DNA of 64,000 nt from Bacillota bacterium (lineage in GTDB: Bacteria; Bacillota; Clostridia; Lachnospirales; Lachnospiraceae). The notes below the pieces were generated by a model. That model did not search any database. It was not told the origin of the DNA and saw nothing but the letters and a program-made list of their open reading frames with translations. The stretch's first letter is position 1. The number at the start of each line of letters is the position of its first letter. A program made the translations under genes and the position numbers. Shown here one piece after another: positions 56,154-64,000 of this stretch. Location: contig JAQXUQ010000001.1 in the NCBI GenBank assembly GCA_029224465.1, positions 55,077-119,076 on the forward strand, in the 5' to 3' direction.

Positions 56154-56185
56154 GCGTAAGAGCTTTTTTATACCGGCTCTTGCGC
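56154..56185. repeat. Inverted repeat between codY and rpsB overlapping the rpsB -35
   Basis: GCGTAAGAGC (56154-56163) and GCTCTTGCGC (56176-56185), 10-bp arms with one wobble and a T-rich 12-base loop. The right arm contains the whole -35 of the rpsB promoter. Could be the codY transcript end or an operator. Confidence 0.5.
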
Positions 56186-56208
56186 GAAGAAACTTCATAT
56201 GATAGAAT
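56180..56208 (+). promoter_or_regulatory. Promoter of rpsB-tsf
   Basis: TTGCGC (56180-56185), 17-base spacer, TAGAAT (56203-56208), with TG at 56200-56201 (extended -10). Confidence 0.8.
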
Positions 56209-56214
56209 AACAAG

Positions 56215-56400
56215 GCTTGTGGTGTTATGCACTGCGGGCCTTGTTTCGGACTACGATAAAGCATGCATTTCCGGCAGGTACCGGTGCTCCTTCGGGGGTG
56301 GTACAGTCCTAGGCGCTGCGCGCTGAGCTGCGAACGGGAATGCAGAAGGACAGGCGGTTCACGCGCCGCGTGTCACGAACAAATCCAAGGAGGATCAGAA
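56215..56400 (+). promoter_or_regulatory. Long structured leader of rpsB (candidate S2 autoregulatory leader)
   Basis: About 185 untranslated bases before rpsB. A clear hairpin at 56278-56304 has GTACC/GGTAC and CTCC-TTCG-GGGG arms with a classic C(UUCG)G loop. Further GC-rich segments (56311-56375) can fold. S2 represses its own operon through the leader in several bacteria; a specific match is inferred, not shown. AAGGAGG lies just before ATG 56401. Confidence 0.5.
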
Positions 56401-57180
56401 ATGAGCGTTGTATCTATGAAGGAACTGCTTGAGGCAGGCGTACACTTTGGACACCAGACAAGACGCTGGAACCCCAAGATGGCTCCGTACATCTTTACGG
56501 AGAGAAACGGCATCCACATCATCGACCTTTCGAAGTCGGTTGTAAAGGTTGACGAGGCTTACAAGGCCGTATTTGAAATCGCCGAGCAGGGCGGCACTAT
56601 CCTTTTCGTAGGAACCAAGAAGCAGGCGCAGGACGCGGTCAAGACCGAGGCCGAGAGATGCGGCATGTACTATGTAAACCAGAGATGGCTTGGCGGCATG
56701 CTGACAAACTTCAAGACCATCCAGTCCAGAATCGACCGTCTGAACAAGCTGACACAGATGAGCCAGGACGGTTCCTATGACGCGTATACAAAGAAGGAAG
56801 TCGCGGAGTTCGAGAAAGAGCGCGAAAAGCTCGAGAAGAACATCGGCGGCATCAAGAATATGAAGCACATCCCGGACGCGATCTTTGTAGTAGATCCCAA
56901 GAAGGAGAAGATCTGCGTTCGTGAGGCACAGGCTCTTGGAATCACACTGATCGGCATCGCGGATACCAACAGCGATCCCGATGAGCTTGATTACATTATC
57001 CCCGGCAACGATGACGCGATCCGCGCCGTCAAGCTTCTGTGCAGCAAGATGGCAGACGCTGTCATCGAGGCGAAGCAGGGCGAGGAGAATGTTACTTCCG
57101 GGAATGCGGAGGAGCAGGATGCTCTTGCAGCGGAGTCTGCAGCAAGCGAAGCCGAGCAGGCAGCCGAGGGAACACTTTAA
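56401..57180 (+). CDS. rpsB: Ribosomal protein S2
   Basis: 259 residues; 30S protein needed for S1 recruitment and initiation. [20 protein letters not shown] opens the protein, [10 protein letters not shown] and [14 protein letters not shown] are core signatures, and [15 protein letters not shown] follows. A C-terminal acidic Ala/Glu tail is present. ATG 56401 was chosen (AAGGAGG upstream); the open frame back to 56263 is leader RNA. tsf follows after 104 bases, separated by a hairpin-T tract. Confidence 0.97.
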   Translation: MSVVSMKELLEAGVHFGHQTRRWNPKMAPYIFTERNGIHIIDLSKSVVKVDEAYKAVFEIAEQGGTILFVGTKKQAQDAVKTEAERCGMYYVNQRWLGGMLTNFKTIQSRIDRLNKLTQMSQDGSYDAYTKKEVAEFEKEREKLEKNIGGIKNMKHIPDAIFVVDPKKEKICVREAQALGITLIGIADTNSDPDELDYIIPGNDDAIRAVKLLCSKMADAVIEAKQGEENVTSGNAEEQDALAAESAASEAEQAAEGTL

Positions 57181-57203
57181 TTCCCGCTTCAGGACAATGT
57201 TAC

Positions 57204-57246
57204 GCGAGGGCTGTGCCGTGGTTGACAGTACAGTCCCCGCTTTTTT
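57204..57246 (+). terminator. Imperfect terminator/attenuator between rpsB and tsf
   Basis: GCGAGGGCTGT (57204-57214) pairs imperfectly with ACAGTCCCCGC (57230-57240), followed by TTTTTT (57241-57246). Probably lets part of the transcription through to tsf. Confidence 0.6.
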
Positions 57247-57284
57247 CAGGTAATAGAGAAGATGAACAGATGGAGGATAAAAGA

Positions 57285-58229
57285 ATGGCAATTACAGCAG
57301 CACAGGTTAAACAGCTCAGAGAGATGACAGGCGCCGGCATCATGGACTGCAAGAAGGCCCTGACAAAGACAAACGGCGACATGGACGCAGCTGTTGAGGA
57401 ACTCAGAAAGGTTGCCGGTGCGAAGGTTGAGAAGAAGGCTTCCCGTATAGCGGCAGAAGGACTTTCCATCGCGGCGCAGGACGGCGACAAGACCGCTGTT
57501 GTTGTAGAGGTTAATTCCGAGACAGACTTCGTAGCAAACAACGAGAAATTCAAGGAATTTGTAAACAACGTAGCGAAGCAGGTTCTTGCTTCCGACGCGA
57601 AGACCGTTGACGAACTCAAGAAGGAAAAGTGGGTCGCAAATCCGGAGCAGACGGTTGACGAGGCCCTGACAGAGCTCATCGGCGTTATCTCCGAGAAGCT
57701 GTCCATCAGAAGATTCGAGAAGGTTTCCGCGCAGAACGGTATTGTGGCATCCTATGTCCATGGCGGCGGCAGAATCGCCGTTATCGTGGAAGCGGATACA
57801 GATGTTGTAAACGATGAAATCAAGGAAGCAGTCAGAAACGTTGCAATGCAGGTCGCTGCGCTTGCTCCCAAGTATGTTTCCGAGAATGAGATTCCGCAGG
57901 AAGTCAGAGATCATGAGCTGGCAATCCTCGTTGAGCAGGCCAAGAACGACCCCAAGAATGCAAACAAGCCGCAGAATATTATCGAGAAGATGGTACAGGG
58001 CAGACTGACCAAGGAATTCAAGGAAGTATGCCTCAATGACCAGGTTTATGTAAAGGCGGAAGACGGCAAGCAGACGGTTTCCCAGTACATCGCGCAGATC
58101 GGCAAAAAGAACGGCGCAGCGATCACTCTGAAGAAGTTTGTACGTTTCGAGACCGGCGAAGGAATGGAGCACAGAGAAGAGAACTTTGCGGAAGAAGTTA
58201 TGGCACAGGCAAAGGCTGCTGAGAAATAA
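57285..58229 (+). CDS. tsf: Elongation factor Ts
   Basis: 314 residues; nucleotide exchange factor for EF-Tu. The N-terminal UBA-like domain (AQVKQLREMTGAGIMDCKKAL region) is followed by the core with SETDFVANNEKF (the TDFVA element that inserts into EF-Tu) and VVEVN. ATG 57285 follows GGAGG; the longer frame from 57039 overlaps rpsB in another frame and was rejected. Operon with rpsB; terminator downstream. The length is typical of Firmicutes. Confidence 0.97.
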   Translation: MAITAAQVKQLREMTGAGIMDCKKALTKTNGDMDAAVEELRKVAGAKVEKKASRIAAEGLSIAAQDGDKTAVVVEVNSETDFVANNEKFKEFVNNVAKQVLASDAKTVDELKKEKWVANPEQTVDEALTELIGVISEKLSIRRFEKVSAQNGIVASYVHGGGRIAVIVEADTDVVNDEIKEAVRNVAMQVAALAPKYVSENEIPQEVRDHELAILVEQAKNDPKNANKPQNIIEKMVQGRLTKEFKEVCLNDQVYVKAEDGKQTVSQYIAQIGKKNGAAITLKKFVRFETGEGMEHREENFAEEVMAQAKAAEK

Positions 58230-58274
58230 TTTCTCCTTATAAGAAACACTCTTCTTGATCATCAGAATATTCAG

Positions 58275-58308
58275 GGCGGCCTGCTGCAAATTGTGGCAGG
58301 CCGCCTTT
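58275..58308 (+). terminator. Terminator of rpsB-tsf
   Basis: GGCGGCCTGC (58275-58284) pairs perfectly with GCAGGCCGCC (58296-58305), followed by only three T's. Confidence 0.68.
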
Positions 58309-58319
58309 CGTGTTATACT
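58291..58319 (+). promoter_or_regulatory. Promoter of the mecA-like gene
   Basis: TTGTGG (58291-58296), 17-base spacer, TATACT (58314-58319), TG at 58311-58312. The -35 overlaps the preceding terminator stem. Confidence 0.62.
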
Positions 58320-58388
58320 GTTCGGTACAGGAAAATCCGTCCGGAAAAGCGGCCGGAAACCCTGTGCCAGTAAAGGAAGAGGAATCCA

Positions 58389-59033
58389 ATGACATTCAGA
58401 AGAATCAATGATACAACGATCAACTGCATCATTTCTCCGGAAGATCTGCGCTCCAGAGGCATCAGGATTGATGACCTTCTGGAGCGCAAGGAAGAGGCAA
58501 TGAATTATCTGCGGGAGACCATCGTGGAAGCCGCGCGCAGGGAACACTTTAATCTTGAAAGCCAGTACAGTTCCATGCGCATTTCGATCCTGCCTGATCA
58601 TTCGATTTCGCTGACGCTTACCGAAGGCGGAAAACCCGCGGAGAAGACCGCGAAGAAGGAACATATTCCTTATGATCAGCCGTATACCCCGGCTGCTTCG
58701 GAAAAGTCCGATAAGAAGGAGCCGCAGGAGAAGGAGTTCTGTTTTGCCCTGCATTCGATGGAGGAGGCAATTCTGTGCTCCAGAGGCATGACGGCGCAGT
58801 CCGCGGAGGAATTCGCATCCTCTCTTTATTATGATGAAGAGACCGGAGAATACGATTTTATCGTTGAAACGAAAGACGAAAGCGGAGCCCAGTTCCGCAG
58901 AATCGTGCTCTCACTCAATGAGTTCGGGACGCTTGCGCAGAACAGCGAAGGCCGCATAGCATATATCAAGGAGCATGGAAAGTGCATTCTGAGGGAAAAG
59001 GCAGCGCAGCAGCTGGCGGATTTATCCGCCTGA
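58389..59033 (+). CDS. MecA-like ClpC adaptor protein
   Basis: 214 residues. The N-terminal 75 residues (FRRINDTTINCIISPEDLRSRG onward; key part RRINDTTINCIIS) match the MecA substrate-binding domain, a Lys/Glu-rich linker (about 80-115) follows, and the C-terminal domain contains ALHSMEEAILCSRG and SSLYYDEETGEYDFIVE, as in the ClpC-binding domain of MecA. Such adaptors deliver substrates to ClpCP; targets here are unknown. AGAGGAA precedes ATG 58389. Its end overlaps the start of the next gene by 52 bases. Confidence 0.78.
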   Translation: MTFRRINDTTINCIISPEDLRSRGIRIDDLLERKEEAMNYLRETIVEAARREHFNLESQYSSMRISILPDHSISLTLTEGGKPAEKTAKKEHIPYDQPYTPAASEKSDKKEPQEKEFCFALHSMEEAILCSRGMTAQSAEEFASSLYYDEETGEYDFIVETKDESGAQFRRIVLSLNEFGTLAQNSEGRIAYIKEHGKCILREKAAQQLADLSA

Positions 59034-59743
59034 ATAAGTATCTGTCGCAGTCCGGCATCTGCTCGAGAAGAGAAGCCGACCGGCTGATCGAACAGGGGGA
59101 AGTGACCGTCGACGGAAAGACGGTATCGCCCGGCTTCATGGTCAGCGGAAGAGAGAAAATCAAGGTTGGAGACCGGATTGTCCGCGGTGCGGACAGGAAG
59201 ATCGTCGTCGCGTTCTACAAGCCGGTCGGTGTCACGACAACGAGCCGCGATCCGCATGCGTCTGTTACGCTGGAAGATGTTTTTCATTATCCGATACGTC
59301 TTACCTATGCAGGAAGACTCGACCGGGATTCCGAAGGCCTGCTTCTTATGACGAATGATGGGGACCTGATTGAAGCAATGATGCGCGGAGCGGCCGGGCA
59401 CGAAAAGGAATACATTGTCCGAACAAGGTCAAAAATCAGTGATCAGGCGCTTTTTCGAATGCGCGAAGGCATTTACCTGAAAGAGCTGAACGTCCGGACA
59501 AGACCGTGCCGGATAGAGCGGCTTGGAGAGTATACTTTCCGAATTGTTCTGACGCAGGGGCTGAACCGCCAGATCCGGCGGATGTGCGCAGCTGTGGGAA
59601 GCGAAGTCAAATCGCTGAAACGGGTGCGCGTTTTGAATATCACAGCGAAGGGACTGCGGCCGGGTACGCAGCGCGAAATCACGGGAAGCGAGCTGGCGCA
59701 GCTTTATAAAGAAGCGGGGCTTGCGGGGCAGCAGGCACAGTAA
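58982..59743 (+). CDS. rluF: 23S rRNA pseudouridine synthase, RluF/RluB type
   Basis: 253 residues. An S4 RNA-binding domain (RLNKYLSQSGICSRREADRL start, key SGICSRREAD) precedes the catalytic domain with AGRLDRDSEGLLLMTNDGDL, where the Asp of GRLDRDSEG is catalytic. LTQGLNRQIRRMC and LKRVRVLNI favour the RluF subgroup (U2604 region) over RluB, but specificity is inferred. The start is GTG 58982 with AAGGAG eight bases upstream, inside the mecA-like gene (52-base overlap). Confidence 0.88.
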   Translation: MHSEGKGSAAAGGFIRLNKYLSQSGICSRREADRLIEQGEVTVDGKTVSPGFMVSGREKIKVGDRIVRGADRKIVVAFYKPVGVTTTSRDPHASVTLEDVFHYPIRLTYAGRLDRDSEGLLLMTNDGDLIEAMMRGAAGHEKEYIVRTRSKISDQALFRMREGIYLKELNVRTRPCRIERLGEYTFRIVLTQGLNRQIRRMCAAVGSEVKSLKRVRVLNITAKGLRPGTQREITGSELAQLYKEAGLAGQQAQ

Positions 59744-59765
59744 CTGCGCCGGATGGAGCAGGTGT

Positions 59766-61847
59766 ATGAGTATAGATCCTTCGGAAATCAAGAATAGCGC
59801 CGCTGCCGCGGCAGATCCGAACGCGCGCATGAAAGAGCTTGTCGCGCTGTTAAATAAAGCGTCCGAAGCGTATTATGCAAAGGACGAGGAAATTATGTCC
59901 AATTTCGAGTACGATAAGCTCTATGACGAGCTTGTATCGCTCGAGAAGAAGACCGGCGTTACACTGACCAATTCGCCGACCGTCCATGTCGGCTACGCCT
60001 CGGTCGACGAGTTGCCGAAGCGCAGACATGAGAAGCCGATGCTTTCTCTGGACAAGACCAAATCCAGAGAAGAACTGCGCGACTGGCTGGGAAATCAGGA
60101 AGGGCTGCTGTCCTTTAAGTTAGATGGTCTGACCGTTGTCCTGACCTATAGGGAAGGGAAGCTGTTCGAGGCAGTCACGCGCGGCAACGGTGAAGTCGGC
60201 GAAGTCATCACGCAGAACGCGAAAGTCTTCGAAAATATCCCGCTCACGATTCCGTTTCAGGGAGAACTGATCCTTCGCGGTGAGGCTGTCATCCGCTACT
60301 CCGATTTTGAGAAAATCAACGAAAAGCTCGAAGAGGAGGCGGTCGAGGCAGGAAATCTCGAAGATGTGCGTTATAAGAATCCGAGGAACCTCTGTTCCGG
60401 TTCCGTGCGGCAGCTTTCCAGCGCGGTAACCGCAAAGAGGCATGTCAATTTCTTTGCCTTTTCTCTGGTCTCGGCGCTCCTGCCGGTACAGGAAGGGGAT
60501 TCTTCCGCGGGGGCAGCGCGGCAGGTTGATTTTCATAACAGCCGCGAACAGCAGTTTCTTTTCCTGAAACAACAGGGGTTCGATGTTGTTGAATACCATA
60601 GAGTAACGCGGAAGACGATCATGGACCGGATTTCGTACTTCGAAGAGAAAATCAAGACCTACGATATTCCTTCCGACGGACTGGTGCTTCTTCTTGATGA
60701 TATTGCCTACGGAGACTCTCTTGGCACGACAGCCAAGTTCCCACGGAATGCCATCGCTTTTAAATGGGCGGATGACACGCAGGAGACGACGCTCCGGGAA
60801 GTGGAGTGGAGCGCGTCGCGGACCGGCCTGATCAATCCGGTAGCGATCTTCGATCCGGTGGAGCTGGAAGGGACGACGGTCCGGCGGGCAAGTGTACATA
60901 ATGTCAGTATCGTCCGGCAGCTCAGACTTGGAATCGGCGACCGCATCCTTGTCTTCAAGGCCAACATGATTATCCCGCAGATCGCGGAGAATCTGACGAA
61001 GTCGGACACGCTGGAGATCCCGGCTGTCTGTCCTGTCTGCGGGGGCAGAACGGAGGTCAGGGCGATGAATGACGCGCAGTCTCTGTTTTGCACAAATCCG
61101 GAGTGTCCCGCAAAGAAGATTAAGGCTTTCGACCTCTTCGTATCCAGAAACGCGATGAATATTGACGGGCTTTCCGAGATGACGCTCGAAAAGCTGATCG
61201 GGCGTGGTTTTATCCGGGAATTCGCGGACATCTACCATCTGGACCGCCATGCCGGCGAGATCATGCAGATGGAAGGGTTCGGAAAGAAATCGTATGACAA
61301 TTTAGCCGCCTCGATTGAAGCTTCGAGAGATACGACCGCGAGGCGGGTTTTGACCGCGCTTGGTATTCCCGGAATCGGCTCATCGGGCGCGAAGCTTCTG
61401 TGTGAGCATTACCAGGATGATTTGCAGGCGGTCCGGAAGGCGGGAGCCGATGAACTTTCGCTGATTGACGGGATCGGGCCGGTTCTCGCACAGAACGCGG
61501 CTTCGTACTTCGCGGATGAGAAGAATCGTGAAATGCTGGACAGGCTCCTTTCAGAGCTCCGGATTCAAAAGAGTGCACCTGCAGCCGCGCAGACTTCGTT
61601 TGCTAGCGGGAAGACCTTTGTCATTACAGGCGCGGTGCATCACTATGAGAACAGAGACGCACTGAAGGCGTATATTGAGAGTCTTGGCGGAAAAGTGTCC
61701 GGAAGTGTTTCGAAGAAAACGTCGTATCTGATCAATAATGATGCCGCTTCCACTTCCGGGAAGAATCAGAAGGCTGCGATGCTCGGTATTCCGGTCATTT
61801 CAGAGGATCAGTTCATAGAGCTTTGCAGCGGGAAAGGGAACCAGTAA
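59766..61847 (+). CDS. ligA: NAD-dependent DNA ligase, divergent
   Basis: 693 residues; seals nicks using NAD. An N-terminal Ia domain (EAYYAKDEEIMSNFEYDKLYDEL) precedes the adenylation domain, whose adenylated Lys is in SFKLDG, then OB fold, four-Cys zinc finger (CPVCGG...CTNPECP), helix-hairpin-helix region (LTALGIPGIGSSGAK) and a C-terminal BRCT (TFVITGAVHHYENRDAL). Several core motifs depart from the common bacterial form (KLDGL instead of KIDGLA; SLDKTKSREEL before it), as in other Lachnospiraceae. ATG 59766 follows GGAG. A four-base gap leads to metA. Confidence 0.93.
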   Translation: MSIDPSEIKNSAAAAADPNARMKELVALLNKASEAYYAKDEEIMSNFEYDKLYDELVSLEKKTGVTLTNSPTVHVGYASVDELPKRRHEKPMLSLDKTKSREELRDWLGNQEGLLSFKLDGLTVVLTYREGKLFEAVTRGNGEVGEVITQNAKVFENIPLTIPFQGELILRGEAVIRYSDFEKINEKLEEEAVEAGNLEDVRYKNPRNLCSGSVRQLSSAVTAKRHVNFFAFSLVSALLPVQEGDSSAGAARQVDFHNSREQQFLFLKQQGFDVVEYHRVTRKTIMDRISYFEEKIKTYDIPSDGLVLLLDDIAYGDSLGTTAKFPRNAIAFKWADDTQETTLREVEWSASRTGLINPVAIFDPVELEGTTVRRASVHNVSIVRQLRLGIGDRILVFKANMIIPQIAENLTKSDTLEIPAVCPVCGGRTEVRAMNDAQSLFCTNPECPAKKIKAFDLFVSRNAMNIDGLSEMTLEKLIGRGFIREFADIYHLDRHAGEIMQMEGFGKKSYDNLAASIEASRDTTARRVLTALGIPGIGSSGAKLLCEHYQDDLQAVRKAGADELSLIDGIGPVLAQNAASYFADEKNREMLDRLLSELRIQKSAPAAAQTSFASGKTFVITGAVHHYENRDALKAYIESLGGKVSGSVSKKTSYLINNDAASTSGKNQKAAMLGIPVISEDQFIELCSGKGNQ

Positions 61848-61850
61848 GTA

Positions 61851-62768
61851 ATGCCGATTAAAGTTCAGAATGACCTTCCGGTCAAGGAAATACTCGAGAA
61901 TGAAAATCTGTTCGTCGTGGACGAAAACAGGGCGGCTCATCAGGATATCCGGCCGCTGGAACTGTGCATTCTGAACCTGATGCCGAAGAAAGAAGATACG
62001 GAGCTGCAGTTGCTGCGGATGCTCTCCAATACACCGCTGCAGCTCGACATCACGTTTCTGCGGATGTCATCCCATCAGGCGGTCCACACTTCGCAGAACC
62101 ATCTGCAGCAGTTTTATTACTCTTTTGATCAGATCAGGGACAGGTACTTCGATGGTTTAATCATTACCGGAGCGCCGGTTGAGAAGCTCGAGTATGAGCA
62201 AGTCGATTACTGGCAGGAGCTTTGCGGTATCTTTGCATGGAGCAAAACACATGTCCAGTCCACTTTTCACATCTGCTGGGCGGCACAGGCCGGCCTTTAC
62301 TATCACTACGGGCTGCAGAAGCGGATGCTGCCGAAAAAGCTCTGCGGTGTCTACTCTCACCGCGTACTGCACAGGAGAGAGCCTCTTGTTCGCGGCTGTG
62401 ATGATTATTTTCTGATTCCGCACAGCAGGTATACGGAAGTTCCTGCGGAGGACATCCACCGCTGCGAACAGCTGAAAGTGCTTGCGGAATCTCCAAAGGC
62501 GGGCGTCCTTCTTTGCATTGCGAAGGAAGGCCGGCAGGTCTTCATTTTCGGACATGGAGAGTACGACCGATATACGCTGCGCGACGAGTATCTGCGGGAT
62601 CTGAAGGAAGGTCTGCATCCGGATCTGCCGGAGGGATATTTCCCGTGCAACGATCCGCAGCAGAAGCCGCCGCTCCAGTGGAGGAGCACGGCGAGTCTGC
62701 TGTATTCCAACTGGATCAACTACTATGTATATCAGGCTACACCGTACAACATTGAGGATATCCGATGA
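61851..62768 (+). CDS. metA: Homoserine O-acetyltransferase (MetA type)
   Basis: 305 residues. The catalytic triad is Cys142 (HICWAAQAG), His235 and Glu237 (GHGEYD), all at the same numbers as characterised MetA. Residue 111 is Glu (ITGAPVE), which in this family marks acetyl-CoA use; Gly there gives succinyl-CoA use. Product is therefore likely O-acetylhomoserine for methionine synthesis. The gene starts 4 bases after ligA and has no S-box riboswitch in the short gap, so it is probably expressed with ligA. Confidence 0.93.
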   Translation: MPIKVQNDLPVKEILENENLFVVDENRAAHQDIRPLELCILNLMPKKEDTELQLLRMLSNTPLQLDITFLRMSSHQAVHTSQNHLQQFYYSFDQIRDRYFDGLIITGAPVEKLEYEQVDYWQELCGIFAWSKTHVQSTFHICWAAQAGLYYHYGLQKRMLPKKLCGVYSHRVLHRREPLVRGCDDYFLIPHSRYTEVPAEDIHRCEQLKVLAESPKAGVLLCIAKEGRQVFIFGHGEYDRYTLRDEYLRDLKEGLHPDLPEGYFPCNDPQQKPPLQWRSTASLLYSNWINYYVYQATPYNIEDIR

Positions 62769-62822
62769 GTGGCGGGCGGTCTGTTTACCGGTCCGGTTTT
62801 GTTTTTCACGAGGTGAGATGCT

Positions 62823-63845
62823 ATGTCTAAATTTGATCTGATCACGATGGGAGAAGTCATGCTGCGCCTTTCGCCGCAGGGGTATGACAGACTTTCGAGC
62901 TGCGCGACGTTTGACAAGAACGCCGGCGGTTCGGAACTCAACGTGGCTGCAGGAGCCGCGCTTTTAGGAATCCGTACCGGCATTATCACGAAACTCCCGG
63001 ACAATGATCTGGGAAGATATATTAAAAATGAAATCCGCTTTGAAGGTGTATCGGACGATTATCTGATCTACGATTCTTCGGAAGAGGCAAGGCTGGGTAT
63101 CTATTATTATGAGTACGGCGCGGCGCCGCGGAAGCCAACAGTTGTTTATGACCGCCGGAATTCTTCGTTTACAAGAATCCGGATTGACGAGATTCCGGAG
63201 AGTGTCTACTCCTATACCAGAATGTTTCATACGAGCGGCATTACGCTTGCTTTATGCGATAATACCCGTGATACGGCGATCGAACTGATCCGAAGATTCA
63301 AGGATGCGGGAGCGATGATATCCTTTGACTGCAACTACCGCGCGAACCTCTGGGGAGAAGAGAAAGCCCGGGAGACAATTTACAGCATCTTACCCTATGT
63401 TGATATTCTGTTTGTCTCCGAGGAGACATCCAGACGCATGATGCAGAGAAAGGAAGATTCTTTGATGGAGATCATGCGGGGGTATGTCAGAGATTATCCG
63501 GGCATTCGTTATGTGTGCACGACGCAGCGGAAAGTGAAGTCTCCGAAGGTGCATGACTTTACCTCGATGATTTACAGCAGCGGAACCGGAGAGTTCTATT
63601 CGGAAATGCCTTACAATGATATCGATGTCGTCGACCGTATCGGCTCCGGCGACGCATATGTCGCGGGCGCGTTATACGGACTGCTCCGGTACGGTGATCC
63701 GCAGAAGGCTCTGGAGTATGGCAACGCGACCTCTTCGACCAAATGCACGATTACCGGCGACCTGCCGCTGTCCGATCTGAAGGAGATTGACAGAATCATC
63801 CGCGGACATAAGGCGAAGGGGCAGTCGGATGAACTGAACAGATAA
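62823..63845 (+). CDS. PfkB-family sugar kinase (KDG kinase-like), second copy
   Basis: 340 residues. TMGEVMLRLSP and DRIGSGDAYVAGALYGL define a PfkB kinase close to 2-keto-3-deoxygluconate kinases; the catalytic Asp is in GSGDAY. It is a different subfamily from the 38744 kinase (shorter, no matching insert), and no aldolase is adjacent, so substrate could be KDG, another ketoacid sugar or a fructose-like sugar. GAGGTGAG precedes ATG 62823. It lies 54 bases after metA. The region downstream is intron sequence. Confidence 0.82.
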   Translation: MSKFDLITMGEVMLRLSPQGYDRLSSCATFDKNAGGSELNVAAGAALLGIRTGIITKLPDNDLGRYIKNEIRFEGVSDDYLIYDSSEEARLGIYYYEYGAAPRKPTVVYDRRNSSFTRIRIDEIPESVYSYTRMFHTSGITLALCDNTRDTAIELIRRFKDAGAMISFDCNYRANLWGEEKARETIYSILPYVDILFVSEETSRRMMQRKEDSLMEIMRGYVRDYPGIRYVCTTQRKVKSPKVHDFTSMIYSSGTGEFYSEMPYNDIDVVDRIGSGDAYVAGALYGLLRYGDPQKALEYGNATSSTKCTITGDLPLSDLKEIDRIIRGHKAKGQSDELNR

Positions 63846-63870
63846 CAGAACGGAATAGAAACAGAATCGA

Positions 63871-64000
63871 GTAGGAGGCGGTGATTAGCCGCCGTCCTCT
63901 CACACCACCGTGCGTACCGTTCGGTACACGGCGGTTTCAACAGTTGACGTGCACAGACTGGTATGCTGTGGCTAAATCGAAAAAGCCCCAGTGTATCAGT
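63871..64000 (-). mobile_element. 3' end of a group IIC-like intron (partial)
   Basis: On the minus strand, reading from 64000 leftwards, a domain V-like hairpin (63903-63936) is followed by a domain VI-like stem (63871-63900) ending in ...CCTAC at 63871. This is the known order at the 3' end of bacterial group II introns. The intron reverse transcriptase gene, if any, would lie beyond base 64000; no credible coding part is seen in the last 60 bases. The probable 3' splice junction is at 63870/63871. Confidence 0.72.
63903..63936 (-). ncRNA. Group II intron domain V
   Basis: Minus-strand fold: an outer 8-bp stem (63928-63935 with 63904-63911, containing one G-U pair within a C-G-C triad), a 2-base bulge (63912-63913), a 5-bp inner stem (63923-63927 with 63914-63918) and a GAAC tetraloop (63919-63922). 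The 34-base size, position of the bulge and CGC triad match domain V of class C introns. Confidence 0.72.

Noticed and set aside
56215..56400. A T-box or other known riboswitch in the rpsB leader
   Set aside because: No T-box specifier/antiterminator consensus and no aminoacyl-tRNA or amino acid gene downstream.
57222..57227. TTGACA as a -35 for a separate tsf promoter
   Set aside because: No -10 at 16-18 bases; nearest TAATAG is 23 bases away. The element lies in the loop of the rpsB-tsf hairpin.

Overview
The window reads as a chromosomal segment of a moderately GC-rich Clostridia, most likely Lachnospiraceae. Reasons: a ptb-buk butyrate-forming pair, CodY, an OhrR of the Bacillus type, HrcA/CIRCE control of groESL, MecA and HemZ homologues, a zinc-binding L31, the rpmE-DUF1385-prmC-prfA order, AGGAGG-type ribosome binding sites and sigma-A promoters, many with a TG-extended -10. 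Nearly all of it is coding. I see no tRNA, rRNA or CRISPR array and no intact insertion sequence. The only mobile trace is the 3' end of a group IIC-like intron at the right edge.

Left part (1-16.6 kb): the 3' end of a nonulosonate synthase gene (PseI/NeuB); an OhrR regulator; a BMP-type nucleoside ABC transporter (lipoprotein, double ATPase, two permeases) translationally coupled to a zinc dehydrogenase; an orphan phosphoribosyltransferase; ptb-buk; secA-prfB; and an EAL phosphodiesterase with a degenerate GGDEF domain.

Middle (16.7-45 kb): an orphan radical SAM/SPASM enzyme divergent from an uncharacterised 379-residue protein; two divergent sodium-dependent (SNF/NSS) transporters; a CPBP protease-like membrane protein; a class B-like sortase; rpmE with a structured leader; then a probable 9-kb operon DUF1385-prmC-prfA-pheA-DUF815 ATPase-ppx/HD-ppk. 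Leftward genes follow: a PHP-HAD fusion, a YbiT-like ABC-F ATPase and the kdgA/kdgK pair. An IclR regulator diverges from kdgK across a region with two back-to-back promoters and four operator-like palindromes. A glycerophosphodiester phosphodiesterase and pyruvate phosphate dikinase complete this part.

Right part (44.7-64 kb): a small unknown protein, an FMN alpha-hydroxyacid oxidase-like enzyme with a four-cysteine N-terminus, groES-groEL under CIRCE, rel-MBL hydrolase-hemZ, topA-codY, rpsB-tsf, mecA-like/rluF-like/ligA/metA, a second PfkB sugar kinase and the intron end.

Functional threads: growth-rate and starvation control (Rel, CodY, Ppk/Ppx); translation and protein quality (prfA, prfB, prmC, rpsB, tsf, rpmE, groESL, MecA-like); and fermentation (Ptb, Buk, PPDK, Entner-Doudoroff KDG/KDPG steps). 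Starts were moved from the longest open frame wherever a ribosome binding site or family length argued for it; each case is stated. All assignments come from reading the sequence and family knowledge; no database search was run.
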